Assembly (NCBI RefSeq): GCF_000746525.1
Contig: NZ_CP009048.1
Coordinates: 3,093,501-3,157,500 of the forward strand
Length of the DNA stretch: 64,000 nt
Direction: 5' to 3'
DNA from: Pseudomonas alkylphenolica
Lineage (GTDB): Bacteria > Pseudomonadota > Gammaproteobacteria > Pseudomonadales > Pseudomonadaceae
Positions 25,012-36,217 of the stretch are shown in pieces. Position numbers and translations under genes: made by a program. The notes beneath the pieces are model-generated. The model worked only from the letters and a program-made list of their open reading frames with translations, ran no database searches and was not told where the DNA came from. Position 1 is the stretch's first letter, and each line of letters opens with the position of its first letter.

Positions 25012-25338
25012 ATGTTCAACAACCTGTTCAATCCCCTTCCCGCCGCCGCCACGCAGGAACACTTCGATCAATTGCTGGCCCGCCCAGGCTTGCGTATAGA
25101 ACGCATCGTCTCCCATGGCCAGGCGAGCCCTGCAGGTTTCTGGTACGACCAGCCGCAGGGGGAATGGGTGCTGGTACTGAGTGGCTCGGCCGGGCTGCGG
25201 CTTGAACATGAAAGCGCTGAGCGGGTGTTGAAGCCCGGTGACTTTGTCGAGATTCCGGCGCATTGCAAACACCGGGTCGAATGGACCGATAGCCAGCAAG
25301 CGACGGTGTGGCTGGCGGTGCATTTTGGTGAGGGTTGA
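25012..25338 (+). CDS. Small cupin-domain protein
   Basis: 108 residues from ATG 25012, with GAGGG ten bases upstream; ATG 24988 is an alternative. A single cupin barrel is seen: FWYDQPQGEWVLVLSGSAGL, then KPGDFVEIPAHCKHRVEW. The first motif has Tyr and Glu in place of the usual His pair, so metal binding is doubtful, but HCKH in the second motif could bind one. Related small proteins are uncharacterised. It is divergent from the M14 peptidase gene with only 72 bp between starts. Confidence 0.8.
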   Translation: MFNNLFNPLPAAATQEHFDQLLARPGLRIERIVSHGQASPAGFWYDQPQGEWVLVLSGSAGLRLEHESAERVLKPGDFVEIPAHCKHRVEWTDSQQATVWLAVHFGEG

Positions 25339-25343
25339 ATTCC

Positions 25344-25369
25344 GGTGGGAGCGGGCTTGCCCCGCGATC
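25344..25369. repeat. Single REP
   Basis: One REP half (GTGGGAGCGGGCTTGCCCCG) just after the cupin stop. Confidence 0.85.
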
Positions 25370-25428
25370 GGCTGCCGGGGCTACGCTAATCCCTGCTAGC
25401 CATCAAAAGCCTCTTCAAGGAGAAGCGC

Positions 25429-27660
25429 ATGAGCAAAACCAAAGCCGGCGCCGTCAAGCTCCCCAAAGCCAAGCCCGCCATCAACCGCACCCCGATCGCA
25501 GGCCGGTTGTTCGACGCCCGCCCCGATCGCCTGGACTTTCGCGACCTGCCGTACCTGCCACCGTTGCGCTCTCTGCCGCCGTGTTCGCCGGCACAGGCTG
25601 ACCTGGCGAAATACCTCAAGAGTTACGTCGCCCAAGGGCTGGTGCTAGATCAAGGCAGCGAAGGCGCCTGTACCGGATTCGGCTTGGCCTGCGTGGTCAA
25701 TTACCTGCTCTGGCTCCAGCACCTGGCGCTAGGCAGCGCGAGTGCCTTCGAAGCGGTCAGCCCGCGCATGCTCTACGAACTGGCGCGTCGCTACGATGAA
25801 TGGCCTGGTGACGACTATCAAGGCTCCAGTTGCCGCGGCGCCCTCAAAGGCTGGCACAAGCACGGCGTGTGCAGCGAGCAACACTGGCCGTTTTCCACCA
25901 AGGGCTTCATCCGCCCCCGACCCCGCTGGGATGCCGACGCGGCCACAAGGCCTCTGGGGGTTTACTACCGAATCAACCGCAACGCCGTGGTGGACCTGCA
26001 AGCGGCGATTCTGAACATTGGCGCGGTCTACGTTTCAGCCAGCGTGCATGACGGCTGGGAAACCCTCATGCACAAGCGGGCGACGGCCTTGCCAAAAAAT
26101 CTCGACAGCCTGCCCGTGATCCCGCCGCCACAATCGCCAGGTTCGCTCGGCGGGCACGCGTTCGCCATCGTTGGCTACGACCACCGCGGATTCGTAGTGC
26201 AGAATTCCTGGGGGACCCGCTGGGGACGTTCGGGTTTCGCCGTGCTGCCCTATGAAGACTGGGTAGTCCACGGCACGGACGCCTGGGCCTGCGCACTGGG
26301 TGTGCCGCTGCAGCTTTCAGACCCGGGCAAACTCAAACCCGGCAAGGTCGATTTGCTCAATCAGGTGTCCTCGGCCTTTCGCGTCGGCTCGGGGCGTTCG
26401 CTGACCGGGCTTGATCGCTCGGCGCGGGTGCCGGCCAATCCGGTTGACGACCCGTGGCCTTTCGACCACCCCTTCAATGAACCGCGTTATCAGCCGATCA
26501 GCACACCCCGTGCCTACGAACTGACCCTGGTCACCGGCAATGATGGCGAGATCGTGCCTACGGATTTCACCCGTAGTCCGCTGGATCGCGCCGGCCTGGT
26601 GCAAGAGGTGGTGCATGATCGGCCGCTGGCCTGGCTGCAGACACAGTCGCAGAAAAAGACCCTGCGGCTGGTGCTCTACGCCCACGGCGGGCTGAACGCC
26701 GAAGACGAGTCGATTCAGCGTATCCGGGTATTGGCGCCCTACTTCCTGGCCAACGGTATCTACCCCTTGTTCATGACCTGGAAAACCGGGCCGGGAGAGA
26801 CGCTGGCCAATATGGCAGAGGATTGGCTGCACAAGCTTTTTGGTCCCCTGGACCTGCGGGTCAGCGGCCTGGACGACACCCTCGGCGACGCCAGGGACCG
26901 CGCCGTAGAAGCGCTCGGCCATGTATTGGGTACCGGCATCTGGTCGCAGATGCGCAGCAATGCCCGTGACAGCAGCCTGCCTGGACACGGGCTCGACCTG
27001 CTGAGCAAGTCCCTGAAATCGCTCGCTGGGGACCTGCAAAGCCAAGGTGGCAAACTGGAGCTGCATTTGCTCGGCCACTCTGCCGGCTCGATTCTGCTCG
27101 GCCATCTGCTGGACCTGCTCGGTAAAACCACCGAGCAACCGCTACTGAAAGTGCAGAGCTGCGAGTTGTTTGCCGCCGCCTGCTCAAGTGACTTTGCGCT
27201 CAAGCATTACCTCAACGCACATGCCAACGGCGTACTCAGCCTGGAGCAGCTCTGGCTCGATGTCCTGAGCGATGACGATGAAAAGGCCGATGGCCTGCCG
27301 ACCCCCGACTTTCCCGCGTATGGCAAGTCGCTGCTCTATCTGGTGTCGCGGGCGCTGGAAGATGTGCGCAAGCAGCCCCTGCTGGGCATGGCCCGGGCCC
27401 TGGATGCGAAGTATGCCAACGACAAGGACCAATGGGACGCCAGTACGCTGCCGGCGATTCAACGGTGGCTGGCCAACTGGCCGACGAAGCCTGATCGCTT
27501 GCGCATCTGGCCTAAACCCTGGGTGCGCAACACCCGGGATGGTCAGCAGATACCCTCGACCCATGGTTCTTTCGACAACAACATTGAGGTGCTCACCTTT
27601 GTGCTGATGCGCATCCTCAACAAACAGCTCATCGGACCGATTGAGTGGCTTGATTATTGA
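25429..27660 (+). CDS. Fusion of papain-like (C1) peptidase and alpha/beta hydrolase
   Basis: 743 residues, no signal peptide. N-terminal part (about 60-290) is a C1A peptidase: Q75 oxyanion hole and C81 in DQGSEGACTGFGLACV, H243 in GGHAFAIVGYD, N259 in VVQNSWGTRWGRSG. There is no separate propeptide of usual length. The C-terminal part (about 390-740) looks like an alpha/beta hydrolase: LRLVLYAHGGLNAEDES, then the nucleophile elbow LGHSAGS with S551, and a late STHGSFDNN that could carry the histidine. Both active sites look intact. This pairing is unusual; ATG has AGGAGAAG upstream. The gene stands alone beside the urease operon. Function unknown; a cytoplasmic effector or maturation enzyme is possible. 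Confidence 0.82.
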   Translation: MSKTKAGAVKLPKAKPAINRTPIAGRLFDARPDRLDFRDLPYLPPLRSLPPCSPAQADLAKYLKSYVAQGLVLDQGSEGACTGFGLACVVNYLLWLQHLALGSASAFEAVSPRMLYELARRYDEWPGDDYQGSSCRGALKGWHKHGVCSEQHWPFSTKGFIRPRPRWDADAATRPLGVYYRINRNAVVDLQAAILNIGAVYVSASVHDGWETLMHKRATALPKNLDSLPVIPPPQSPGSLGGHAFAIVGYDHRGFVVQNSWGTRWGRSGFAVLPYEDWVVHGTDAWACALGVPLQLSDPGKLKPGKVDLLNQVSSAFRVGSGRSLTGLDRSARVPANPVDDPWPFDHPFNEPRYQPISTPRAYELTLVTGNDGEIVPTDFTRSPLDRAGLVQEVVHDRPLAWLQTQSQKKTLRLVLYAHGGLNAEDESIQRIRVLAPYFLANGIYPLFMTWKTGPGETLANMAEDWLHKLFGPLDLRVSGLDDTLGDARDRAVEALGHVLGTGIWSQMRSNARDSSLPGHGLDLLSKSLKSLAGDLQSQGGKLELHLLGHSAGSILLGHLLDLLGKTTEQPLLKVQSCELFAAACSSDFALKHYLNAHANGVLSLEQLWLDVLSDDDEKADGLPTPDFPAYGKSLLYLVSRALEDVRKQPLLGMARALDAKYANDKDQWDASTLPAIQRWLANWPTKPDRLRIWPKPWVRNTRDGQQIPSTHGSFDNNIEVLTFVLMRILNKQLIGPIEWLDY

Positions 27661-27674
27661 CAGAAGGCAGGAAC

Positions 27675-27694
27675 GGGGCCATCGACATGGCCCC
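27675..27694. terminator. Hairpin between convergent fusion and ureG genes
   Basis: GGGGCCAT-CGAC-ATGGCCCC is a perfect 8-bp stem with a tetraloop in the 47-bp convergent gap. There is no T-run, but the position suggests a bidirectional terminator. Confidence 0.55.
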
Positions 27695-27707
27695 ACCGCC
27701 GCGCTAC

Positions 27708-28334
27708 TTAACCTTGAGTAGCCTTGAGCATTCCACGCTCGACAATGAAATCGATCACCCGCTGCAAACCCTGCCCGGTCTTGAGGTTGGTAAACGCCCA
27801 GGGCCGCTCGGGACGCATGCGCTGGGTGTCCTTCTCCATCACCTCCAGTGACGCTCCCACATAGGGTGCCAGGTCAATCTTGTTGATCACCAGAAAATCC
27901 GACTTGGTGATCCCCGGTCCGCCCTTGCGCGGGATTTTCTCGCCTTCGGCCACATCAATCACATAGACCGTCAGGTCGGCCAGCTCGGGGCTGAAGGTGG
28001 CGCTGAGGTTATCGCCGCCGCTCTCGACAAAGATCACTTCGAGGCTACCGAACTTGCGCGCCAGATCCTCCACCGCCGCCAGGTTCATCGAGGCGTCTTC
28101 GCGTATGGCGGTGTGCGGGCAGCCGCCGGTTTCCACACCGACGATGCGCTCGGGGGCCAGGGCCCCGGCTTCGGTGAGGATGCGCTGGTCTTCCTTGGTG
28201 TAGATGTCGTTGGTCACCACGGCGATTTCATAGTGATCGCGCATGGCCTTGCACAGGGCTTCGAGCAGCGCGGTCTTGCCGGAGCCGACCGGGCCGCCGA
28301 CACCGACGCGCAGGGGTTGCTGATAGCTTTGCAT
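27708..28334 (-). CDS. ureG: Urease accessory GTPase UreG
   Basis: 208 residues, usual length. GTPase motifs: Walker [18 protein letters not shown], the switch [15 protein letters not shown] and the guanine-specific NKID ([14 protein letters not shown]). The nickel-carrying CPH motif is in [16 protein letters not shown]. UreG hydrolyses GTP to drive nickel insertion into UreC with UreD and UreF. The ATG at 28332-28334 has GAGGA upstream and lies 10 bp after ureF. Last gene of the urease operon. Confidence 0.97.
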   Translation of the reverse strand: MQSYQQPLRVGVGGPVGSGKTALLEALCKAMRDHYEIAVVTNDIYTKEDQRILTEAGALAPERIVGVETGGCPHTAIREDASMNLAAVEDLARKFGSLEVIFVESGGDNLSATFSPELADLTVYVIDVAEGEKIPRKGGPGITKSDFLVINKIDLAPYVGASLEVMEKDTQRMRPERPWAFTNLKTGQGLQRVIDFIVERGMLKATQG

Positions 28335-28344
28335 GGAGCGTTCC

Positions 28345-29019
28345 TCAGGATCGGAATAATCGGGTGTATTGGGTTTCGTGACGGGCCGAGGCAATCGCCA
28401 GCAGCGGCAAGCCACCGCCCAACTGCTCGTCGGGCAGTTGCAGGGCACGTTGCAGCACCTCGGGCAGTGCTTCACACAGGTCGCGCAACAGACTCTGGGC
28501 CGCCTGCTGACCAAAAGGCACCAGCTTGACCCCGGCCATCACTGCGCCTTCGAGCCAGGCGAAACCATGGCCCAGCGCCAGATCGCGCAGCGGGATATCC
28601 CAATGCACGCCTAGCCAGGCCATACCGCCCAACTGACTCAAACCCAGACGGGCTCGCCACTCAGGCGCCTGGCACAACTGCCAGCCGTCCAGCAGCCGCG
28701 CCAGTGCCATGCCTCGCTGGCGTTCTTCCAGGCGCAGCTCGGCGGTTTCGCGATTGGCCAGCAAGAACTGGCTCCAGCGCGCGAACGCCTCGGCATCATC
28801 GTCGCGGCACGCCTGGTACAGGCGCGCCAACAATGGCCAGTCGAGGTAACCGAGAGTGTCCTCCAGTTGCTGGCGTTGCCAGTTGCGAAAGCCTTCGGCG
28901 CCTTGCACCCAGCCGGCTTCCACCGCCCATTCCAGCCCCTGTGAGTAGGTGAAACCACCCACCGGCAGGTTCGGGCTGGCCAGCTGCAGCAGGCGCAGCA
29001 GCTTGAGATCGCTGCTCAT
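28345..29019 (-). CDS. ureF: Urease accessory protein UreF
   Basis: 224-residue helical protein with family blocks [20 protein letters not shown] and [17 protein letters not shown]. UreF bridges UreD-urease and UreG and acts as checkpoint for nickel loading. Its ATG overlaps the stop of ureJ (TGATG), so it is translationally coupled to the nickel permease gene. Confidence 0.96.
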   Translation of the reverse strand: MSSDLKLLRLLQLASPNLPVGGFTYSQGLEWAVEAGWVQGAEGFRNWQRQQLEDTLGYLDWPLLARLYQACRDDDAEAFARWSQFLLANRETAELRLEERQRGMALARLLDGWQLCQAPEWRARLGLSQLGGMAWLGVHWDIPLRDLALGHGFAWLEGAVMAGVKLVPFGQQAAQSLLRDLCEALPEVLQRALQLPDEQLGGGLPLLAIASARHETQYTRLFRS

Positions 29020-29564
29020 CAACCGGCCAGCACCACTGCAGCGCCTGCCAGCAGGCCGCCGCCGAAGGCTTTTTGCAGGCCTCGGTGCCGGCGCAGCAGG
29101 CAGCCTGCGGTAAAGCCTGCCAGCAGCAACAGGCCGCTGACCGTGACAAAGCCTGCGCTGAACATCCAGAACGCGCCGGGGCTGGCTTCAACACCATGGG
29201 CCCAACCGTGGAACAGCGCGAACAGCGGCATGGCCAAGGCCAGCATCAGTTGCCGACCAGGCAACAACAAGGCTGCAGCGGCGACCAACAGCGAGCCGAT
29301 GATCATCTGTTCCATACCGATTACGCCGCCGAACAGATGTCCGAGCAGCGCACCGCCGAACATGGCGCAGAGGGTCAGCAGCGGCAGCGCCAGGGTGCGC
29401 CCGGTCAAGGCCGCGAGGACACCGGTACCGAGCAGCATCAACAGGTGATCAAGGCCGGTCAGCGGATGCAGCAGACCATCCTGCAGCGGATTGGCATCGT
29501 GCCCGGGGTGAGCGAAAGCCGGTACGGCAACCAGCAACAAAGCGAGGGCCAGGGTGTTTTTCAT
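29019..29564 (-). CDS. ureJ: HupE/UreJ nickel permease
   Basis: 181 residues. A signal peptide (MKNTLALALLLVAVPAFA) precedes HPGHDANPLQDGLLHPLTGLDH, the HupE/UreJ signature with several His residues, and about five hydrophobic helices follow, with FHGWAHGVEA as a second His motif. These proteins bring nickel (or cobalt) across the inner membrane for metalloenzyme maturation. Placed between ureE and ureF, it supplies the metal for urease. GGAG precedes the ATG at 29564. Confidence 0.93.
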   Translation of the reverse strand: MKNTLALALLLVAVPAFAHPGHDANPLQDGLLHPLTGLDHLLMLLGTGVLAALTGRTLALPLLTLCAMFGGALLGHLFGGVIGMEQMIIGSLLVAAAALLLPGRQLMLALAMPLFALFHGWAHGVEASPGAFWMFSAGFVTVSGLLLLAGFTAGCLLRRHRGLQKAFGGGLLAGAAVVLAG

Positions 29565-29585
29565 GGTGATGCTCCTTATCAAAAA

Positions 29586-30065
29586 TCAGTGCTGTGCCAC
29601 ACGTACAAAGAGATGGTCGCTATGCACATGGCTATGCGGCGCGCTCTGGTAGGCACCGGCTTCAGGCTCGAACGGCGCTTGCTCCACCGCCACCTGCAAG
29701 CCCAGGCCGCGAACCATCTCATCAAGTACGTGGTCGTGCTGATAGCGCAAAAAGCCGCCTTCGATCTGCAACGGCACATGGCGATTGCCCAGGTGATAGC
29801 TGGCGCGCGCCAACAGCAGTGGGTCATCGCAGCACACGGTGGAAACCTGCTCGGCCGCCGCCACCACGCGAACAACTTCAGCCCCCAGCTCATCACCCAA
29901 CAGCTCACCGCCGCGCAACAACTGGCCGCGTTCAAGCATCAGGCCGGCCTCGCGACCGTCGTCGAGGGTGACGCGTACCCGGCTCTTGATCCGGGTGTCC
30001 AGGGTGAGGGTCACCGTGGTGCTTACCTCCTCGGCCTCATTCAGCCGACGCGTGAAGACAATCAT
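29586..30065 (-). CDS. ureE: Urease accessory nickel metallochaperone UreE
   Basis: 159 residues. N-terminal peptide-binding domain (RVRVTLDDGREAGLMLERG) is followed by the metal-binding domain with YHLGNRHVPLQI and RYQHDHVLDEM, and a short His-rich tail (SAPHSHVHSDH). UreE delivers Ni(II) to the UreDFG-urease complex. AAGGAG lies before the ATG. It follows ureC by 10 bp. Confidence 0.96.
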   Translation of the reverse strand: MIVFTRRLNEAEEVSTTVTLTLDTRIKSRVRVTLDDGREAGLMLERGQLLRGGELLGDELGAEVVRVVAAAEQVSTVCCDDPLLLARASYHLGNRHVPLQIEGGFLRYQHDHVLDEMVRGLGLQVAVEQAPFEPEAGAYQSAPHSHVHSDHLFVRVAQH

Positions 30066-30075
30066 GCTCGCTCCT

Positions 30076-31775
<1,700 letters not shown>

Positions 31776-31779
<4 letters not shown>

Positions 31780-32093
31780 CCTTGCGCCTCCAGCTTGCCC
31801 ATCACCCGCCCCTGGAAGCCATAGACCTCGCGCTTGCCGGCATACGGCACCAGGGTCACGGTGCGCGCCTGGCCCGGTTCGAAGCGCACGGCAGTGCCGG
31901 CGGCGATGTCCAGGCGCATGCCGCGGGTGGGCTCACGCTCAAACACCAGGGCGTTGTTGACCTCATAGAAGTGATAATGCGAGCCGACCTGCACCGGCCG
32001 GTCGCCATGGTTGGCCACCGTGACACTGAGGCGCGGGCAGCCGGCATTGAGTTCGATGTCGCCCTCGGCGACCTGTACTTCTCCGGGAATCAT
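31776..32093 (-). CDS. ureB: Urease beta subunit
   Basis: 105 residues starting [16 protein letters not shown], with the family segment [18 protein letters not shown] and the GFQGRVMG end. A structural subunit of the (ABC)3 complex. It follows ureA by 9 bp and overlaps ureC. Confidence 0.97.
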
Positions 32094-32102
32094 CCTGGGC
32101 TC

Positions 32103-32405
32103 CTAGACAATCGGGTCGTGCACGGTCACCAGCTTGGTGCCGTCGGGAAACGTCGCTTCGACCTGCACGTCGGGAATCATTTCGCTCACGCCGTCCATCA
32201 CCTGCTCGCGGCTGAGCACTTCACGGCCCAGGTTCATCAGCTCGGCGACCGTGCGTCCATCACGCGCGCCCTCCATCACCGTGGCGCTGATCAGCGCGAC
32301 CGCTTCCGGGTAGTTGAGCTTCAGGCCACGGGCCAAGCGGCGCTCGGCAAGCAGTGCGGCGGTGAACAGCAGCAGTTTGTCTTTCTCTCTCGGGGTCAGC
32401 TCCAT
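32103..32405 (-). CDS. ureA: Urease gamma subunit
   Basis: 100 residues with [20 protein letters not shown] and [20 protein letters not shown], the gamma-subunit signatures. It is separated from ureD by 9 bp. Separate A and B genes are the usual bacterial arrangement. Confidence 0.97.
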   Translation of the reverse strand: MELTPREKDKLLLFTAALLAERRLARGLKLNYPEAVALISATVMEGARDGRTVAELMNLGREVLSREQVMDGVSEMIPDVQVEATFPDGTKLVTVHDPIV

Positions 32406-32414
32406 TACGTTCTC

Positions 32415-33248
32415 TCAGGTAGCCCAGATACGCGGCGGGCATGGCGCCAGACCGACCACGGCCGGTCGCAAGGCATGCCAGAGCCGCTGCAGGGTGGATT
32501 GCAGGCGTTGGTTATCGTCATCGAGCAGACGCACTACCAGCAGTTGGCCGAGCAGGGTCGCTGCGGCGGGTACGCTTAAGTCGTCGATCAGGGCGCGGGT
32601 TTGTTCGAGCAGTGCTTCGCTGGCCGGGTAAGCGCAGAACGTGGCTTGCAACGGGTAGCCGCCGAGCTTCTGCAGCTGGCCACCTTCGATGCGCAGGCGT
32701 TCGTGCAGACCGGGGTCATCGGGCACATCGATCTGCAGGCGACTGTCCAGCGCGCCATGGCTGAACGGCTCATTCATCACCGGTCGTCCCAGGCACAGGG
32801 TTTCCCAGGCCAGCAGGCGCGCACCCGGCGACAGGCTGAAGCGGTTTTCCAGGCGAACACGGGCACCCGGAAAACAGATGCTGCCCTGGGGCAACCACTC
32901 CAGCACGCTGTCGGGTGCCAGATGAAAGTGCTGGGTCAGGGTCGAGGTGGCGCCGCCGCTGCGGTAAAACTTGGTCGCCCCGGGCATGGTCAGCAGTGCA
33001 TGACTGCCTGCTTCCAGGTGTACATCGAGCACCAATTTGTCGCCGCCGACCACGCCACCGGGCGGATGCAGCACATAGACGTGACACGGCGCGCCTTCGG
33101 GGTAGAACGGCCGCTGCACCAAAAGAGGACCGAAATGCCGCCGCGCACCAATACAGGTCTTCGCTGCACGGCGGACAAAGCGCAGTCTCAACTCGGCACT
33201 CCAGCCGGTATCGCGGGCAGCGAGGTCGAGTGGTTGAGCAAGCGTCAT
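32415..33248 (-). CDS. ureD: Urease accessory protein UreD (UreH)
   Basis: 277 residues, with the family blocks FGPLLVQRPFYPEGAPCHVY, HPPGGVVGGDKL and GATKFYRS. UreD binds apo-urease and provides the nickel tunnel together with UreF and UreG. ATG at 33246-33248; the ribosome site is weak (AGGGAT). First gene of ureDABCEJFG, so the operon promoter lies between it and the REP pair at 33331. Confidence 0.95.
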   Translation of the reverse strand: MTLAQPLDLAARDTGWSAELRLRFVRRAAKTCIGARRHFGPLLVQRPFYPEGAPCHVYVLHPPGGVVGGDKLVLDVHLEAGSHALLTMPGATKFYRSGGATSTLTQHFHLAPDSVLEWLPQGSICFPGARVRLENRFSLSPGARLLAWETLCLGRPVMNEPFSHGALDSRLQIDVPDDPGLHERLRIEGGQLQKLGGYPLQATFCAYPASEALLEQTRALIDDLSVPAAATLLGQLLVVRLLDDDNQRLQSTLQRLWHALRPAVVGLAPCPPRIWAT

Positions 33249-33330
33249 GCAGCGGATCCCTGTAAACATGCAGTTCAAGGGGGTAAAGCACATAGCGGGC
33301 CAACCGACATCCGGTGGTGGGCACGGGCTT

Positions 33331-33403
33331 CGGTGGGAGCGGGCTTGCCCCGCGATTGCATTTTCTCAGTCACATTGCATCGCGGGGCAAGCCCGCTCCC
33401 ACC
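33331..33403. repeat. REP pair (outward-facing order)
   Basis: Two REP halves in the order GTGGGAGCGGGC... then ...GCCCGCTCCCAC, the reverse of most pairs here, between the divergent ureD and quinone-oxidoreductase genes. Confidence 0.88.
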
Positions 33404-33516
33404 GCGAGTCAATTACTGCACTGTGTGCAGCACTGATCTGCCTTTTCAGGTAATTGTTGAGCGTGCCATCAGTAAATATCCTCGCAGCCACCTACAACTG
33501 ATCCGAGGCACTGAAC

Positions 33517-34491
33517 ATGGTCATGCACGTGCGCCTGGAGCAAACAGGCAACTCGCAAGTAATGCAGCTCGCCAACACCGATCCGCAAGCCCCCGGACCC
33601 GGCGAGGTGTGGCTGGAACAAGCGGCGATCGGCGTCAATCCACTGGACGTCAATCAGCGCAAGGGCGATGTGCCGATTGCGCTGCCTTCGGGACTGGGAC
33701 TGGAGGGCGCCGGAACCGTAGCTGCAATCGGCCCCGGGGTGACCACGGTGCAAGTCGGTGACCGCGTGGGCTATGCCACCGGCCCCCTGGGTGGCTACGC
33801 CAGCGCCCGCCTGTTTCCCGCTGAACGCCTGGTAAAACTGCCAGCCAGCCTGTCGTTTGAAGACGCTGCAGCGGTACTGTTCAAAGGCATTACCGCCCAG
33901 TACCTGCTCAAGAGCACCTACCCGGTCGGCCCTGGCACCCGCGTGTTGATCTACGGCGCAGCTGGCGCGCTGGGTCAATTGCTGGTGCCTTGGGCCAAGC
34001 ACCTGGGCGCGTTTGTGATCGGCGTGGTGTCAAAGCCGCAAAGCCTGGCCAGGGCCAGGGATGCTGGCTGTGACGAGGTGCTGGTGTTCGACGCCGATAC
34101 GCTGGCGGCACAGGTACTGGAGGTGACCCAGGGACTGAAGGTGGATGTGGTCTACGATTCGGTTGGCCGGGTGTCGCTGCAGGCTTCGCTCGACAGCCTG
34201 CGGCCGCGCGGTGTGCTGGTGTCCTATGGCGCAACCTCCGGCGCGCCTGAACCGCTGGCCATGAGCACCCTCAATGCCAAGGGCTCGCTGTTTGTCACGC
34301 GGCCATCGCTCGCTGCGCATACCGCCAGCACGCAGGAGTACCAGCAACGTGCGCAGGACGTGCTGGCAGCGGTGACGGCAGGTATCATCCAGCCGCGGAT
34401 CTGGCAACGCTATGCCCTGGCCGACGTGGCCAGCGCCCACGACGACCTGCAGCAAGGACGTTCCCAAGGCGCGATCATCCTCACCCCCTGA
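33517..34491 (+). CDS. Quinone oxidoreductase (zeta-crystallin-like)
   Basis: 324-residue zinc-free medium-chain dehydrogenase of the QorA type. NADPH-binding turn: IYGAAGALGQLLVPWAKHLG. The substrate lobe has GVNPLDVNQRKG and LPSGLGLEGAGTV, close to E. coli QorA. It reduces quinones or enones with NADPH in the cytoplasm. GAGG is eight bases before the ATG. The divergently unrelated LysR gene follows by 28 bp on the same strand and may regulate it. Confidence 0.9.
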   Translation: MVMHVRLEQTGNSQVMQLANTDPQAPGPGEVWLEQAAIGVNPLDVNQRKGDVPIALPSGLGLEGAGTVAAIGPGVTTVQVGDRVGYATGPLGGYASARLFPAERLVKLPASLSFEDAAAVLFKGITAQYLLKSTYPVGPGTRVLIYGAAGALGQLLVPWAKHLGAFVIGVVSKPQSLARARDAGCDEVLVFDADTLAAQVLEVTQGLKVDVVYDSVGRVSLQASLDSLRPRGVLVSYGATSGAPEPLAMSTLNAKGSLFVTRPSLAAHTASTQEYQQRAQDVLAAVTAGIIQPRIWQRYALADVASAHDDLQQGRSQGAIILTP

Positions 34492-34519
34492 CCGAACCTC
34501 TGCGAGGCGCAGCACCGAC

Positions 34520-35437
34520 ATGGATCCGTTCGACAGTCGCCAGGCCGATGAGCTGGCCACCCTCCTGGCCCTCTTCAGCCATGGCTCCTTTGCCGCGGCA
34601 GGCCGGCAGTTGCAACGCCATCCTTCGGTGCTGTCCAAACGCCTCGGCGCCATGGAGCAGCGCCTGGGTATCCGCCTGGTCGAACGCACTACCCGCCAGT
34701 TGCGTTTTACCGATGAGGGCTTGCGACTGGTAGAACGCTTGCAGCATGCCGCCAGCCTGATCAGTGACGCCGAACGCGAAGCCGCCCGGGGCGCCGTTGA
34801 GGTCAGAGGCCGCTTGCGCCTGGCGCTGCCCTCTTCCATGGGCAGGCTCTGGCTCAGCCCGATGCTCGCCGAGTTTGCCCTGGCCTTCCCGCAGGTGACG
34901 GTGGAAACCGAGTACTCGGAGCGTTTTGTCGACCTGATCGGCGAAGGCTTCGATGCCGCAATCCGCATCGGTGAACTGAGCGACAGTCGTTTGGTGGCGC
35001 GCAAGCTTTGCGATCACCAGCGCATTCTCTGCGCCGCTCCCGCTTACCTTGAACGACACGGGCAGCCGCAGTCACCGGCCGAACTTGGCGCACACAATTG
35101 CCTGGGCTTTAGCGGACTGCGCTCTTATCCGCAGTGGCATTTGTATCGCCAGGGTGAGCTGCAGACCATCAGGGTGCAGGGTTCGATGCAGAGCAACGAT
35201 AACGAAGCGTTGCTTGGTGTGGCCCGGGCCGGCGTCGGCATCATCGCCGGTGGCGACTGGATGATGAAGAAGGACCTGGACTGCGGCAGCCTGCAGCGGG
35301 TGTTGCCAGAGTGGCAACTGGACAGTGATGCGGGCGTGTACCTGGTTCGTCCCGGTGCTCGTTTCAATACCGCGGCAACCACTGTGTTCAAGCAGTGGAT
35401 CGAGCGGCAGTTCGCTAATGGTGCACCGTGGCGCTGA
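34520..35437 (+). CDS. LysR-family transcriptional regulator
   Basis: 305 residues from ATG 34520. N-terminal winged helix: TLLALFSHGSFAAAGRQLQR and HPSVLSKRLGAMEQRLGIRL, then the RTTRQLRFTDEG wing, followed by the periplasmic-binding-like effector domain from about residue 90. It resembles the LysR regulators often paired with oxidoreductases. It lies 28 bp after the quinone reductase on the same strand, so unlike the classic divergent arrangement it would be co-transcribed. Target and effector are unknown. Confidence 0.9.
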   Translation: MDPFDSRQADELATLLALFSHGSFAAAGRQLQRHPSVLSKRLGAMEQRLGIRLVERTTRQLRFTDEGLRLVERLQHAASLISDAEREAARGAVEVRGRLRLALPSSMGRLWLSPMLAEFALAFPQVTVETEYSERFVDLIGEGFDAAIRIGELSDSRLVARKLCDHQRILCAAPAYLERHGQPQSPAELGAHNCLGFSGLRSYPQWHLYRQGELQTIRVQGSMQSNDNEALLGVARAGVGIIAGGDWMMKKDLDCGSLQRVLPEWQLDSDAGVYLVRPGARFNTAATTVFKQWIERQFANGAPWR

Positions 35438-35441
35438 AATG

Positions 35442-35500
35442 CATCGCGGGGCAAGCCCGCTCCCACAGTAGCTCCTGTGGGAGCGGGCTTGCCCCGCGAT
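35442..35500. repeat. REP pair (inverted)
   Basis: Inverted REP cores between the convergent LysR and nfuA genes, likely the transcript boundary. Confidence 0.9.
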
Positions 35501-35508
35501 AAAACGCC

Positions 35509-36102
<594 letters not shown>

Positions 36103-36217
36103 TCACAGACTTGTCGGCAGTTTACGCCAACCTGGCCGCCGAACAAAGTCCTAGTAATTCTGTCGGGAAAGCCTGGCAGCGCCGGGAAAGGTCAGGCGAC
36201 CTTCCCGGCGACCCGGC

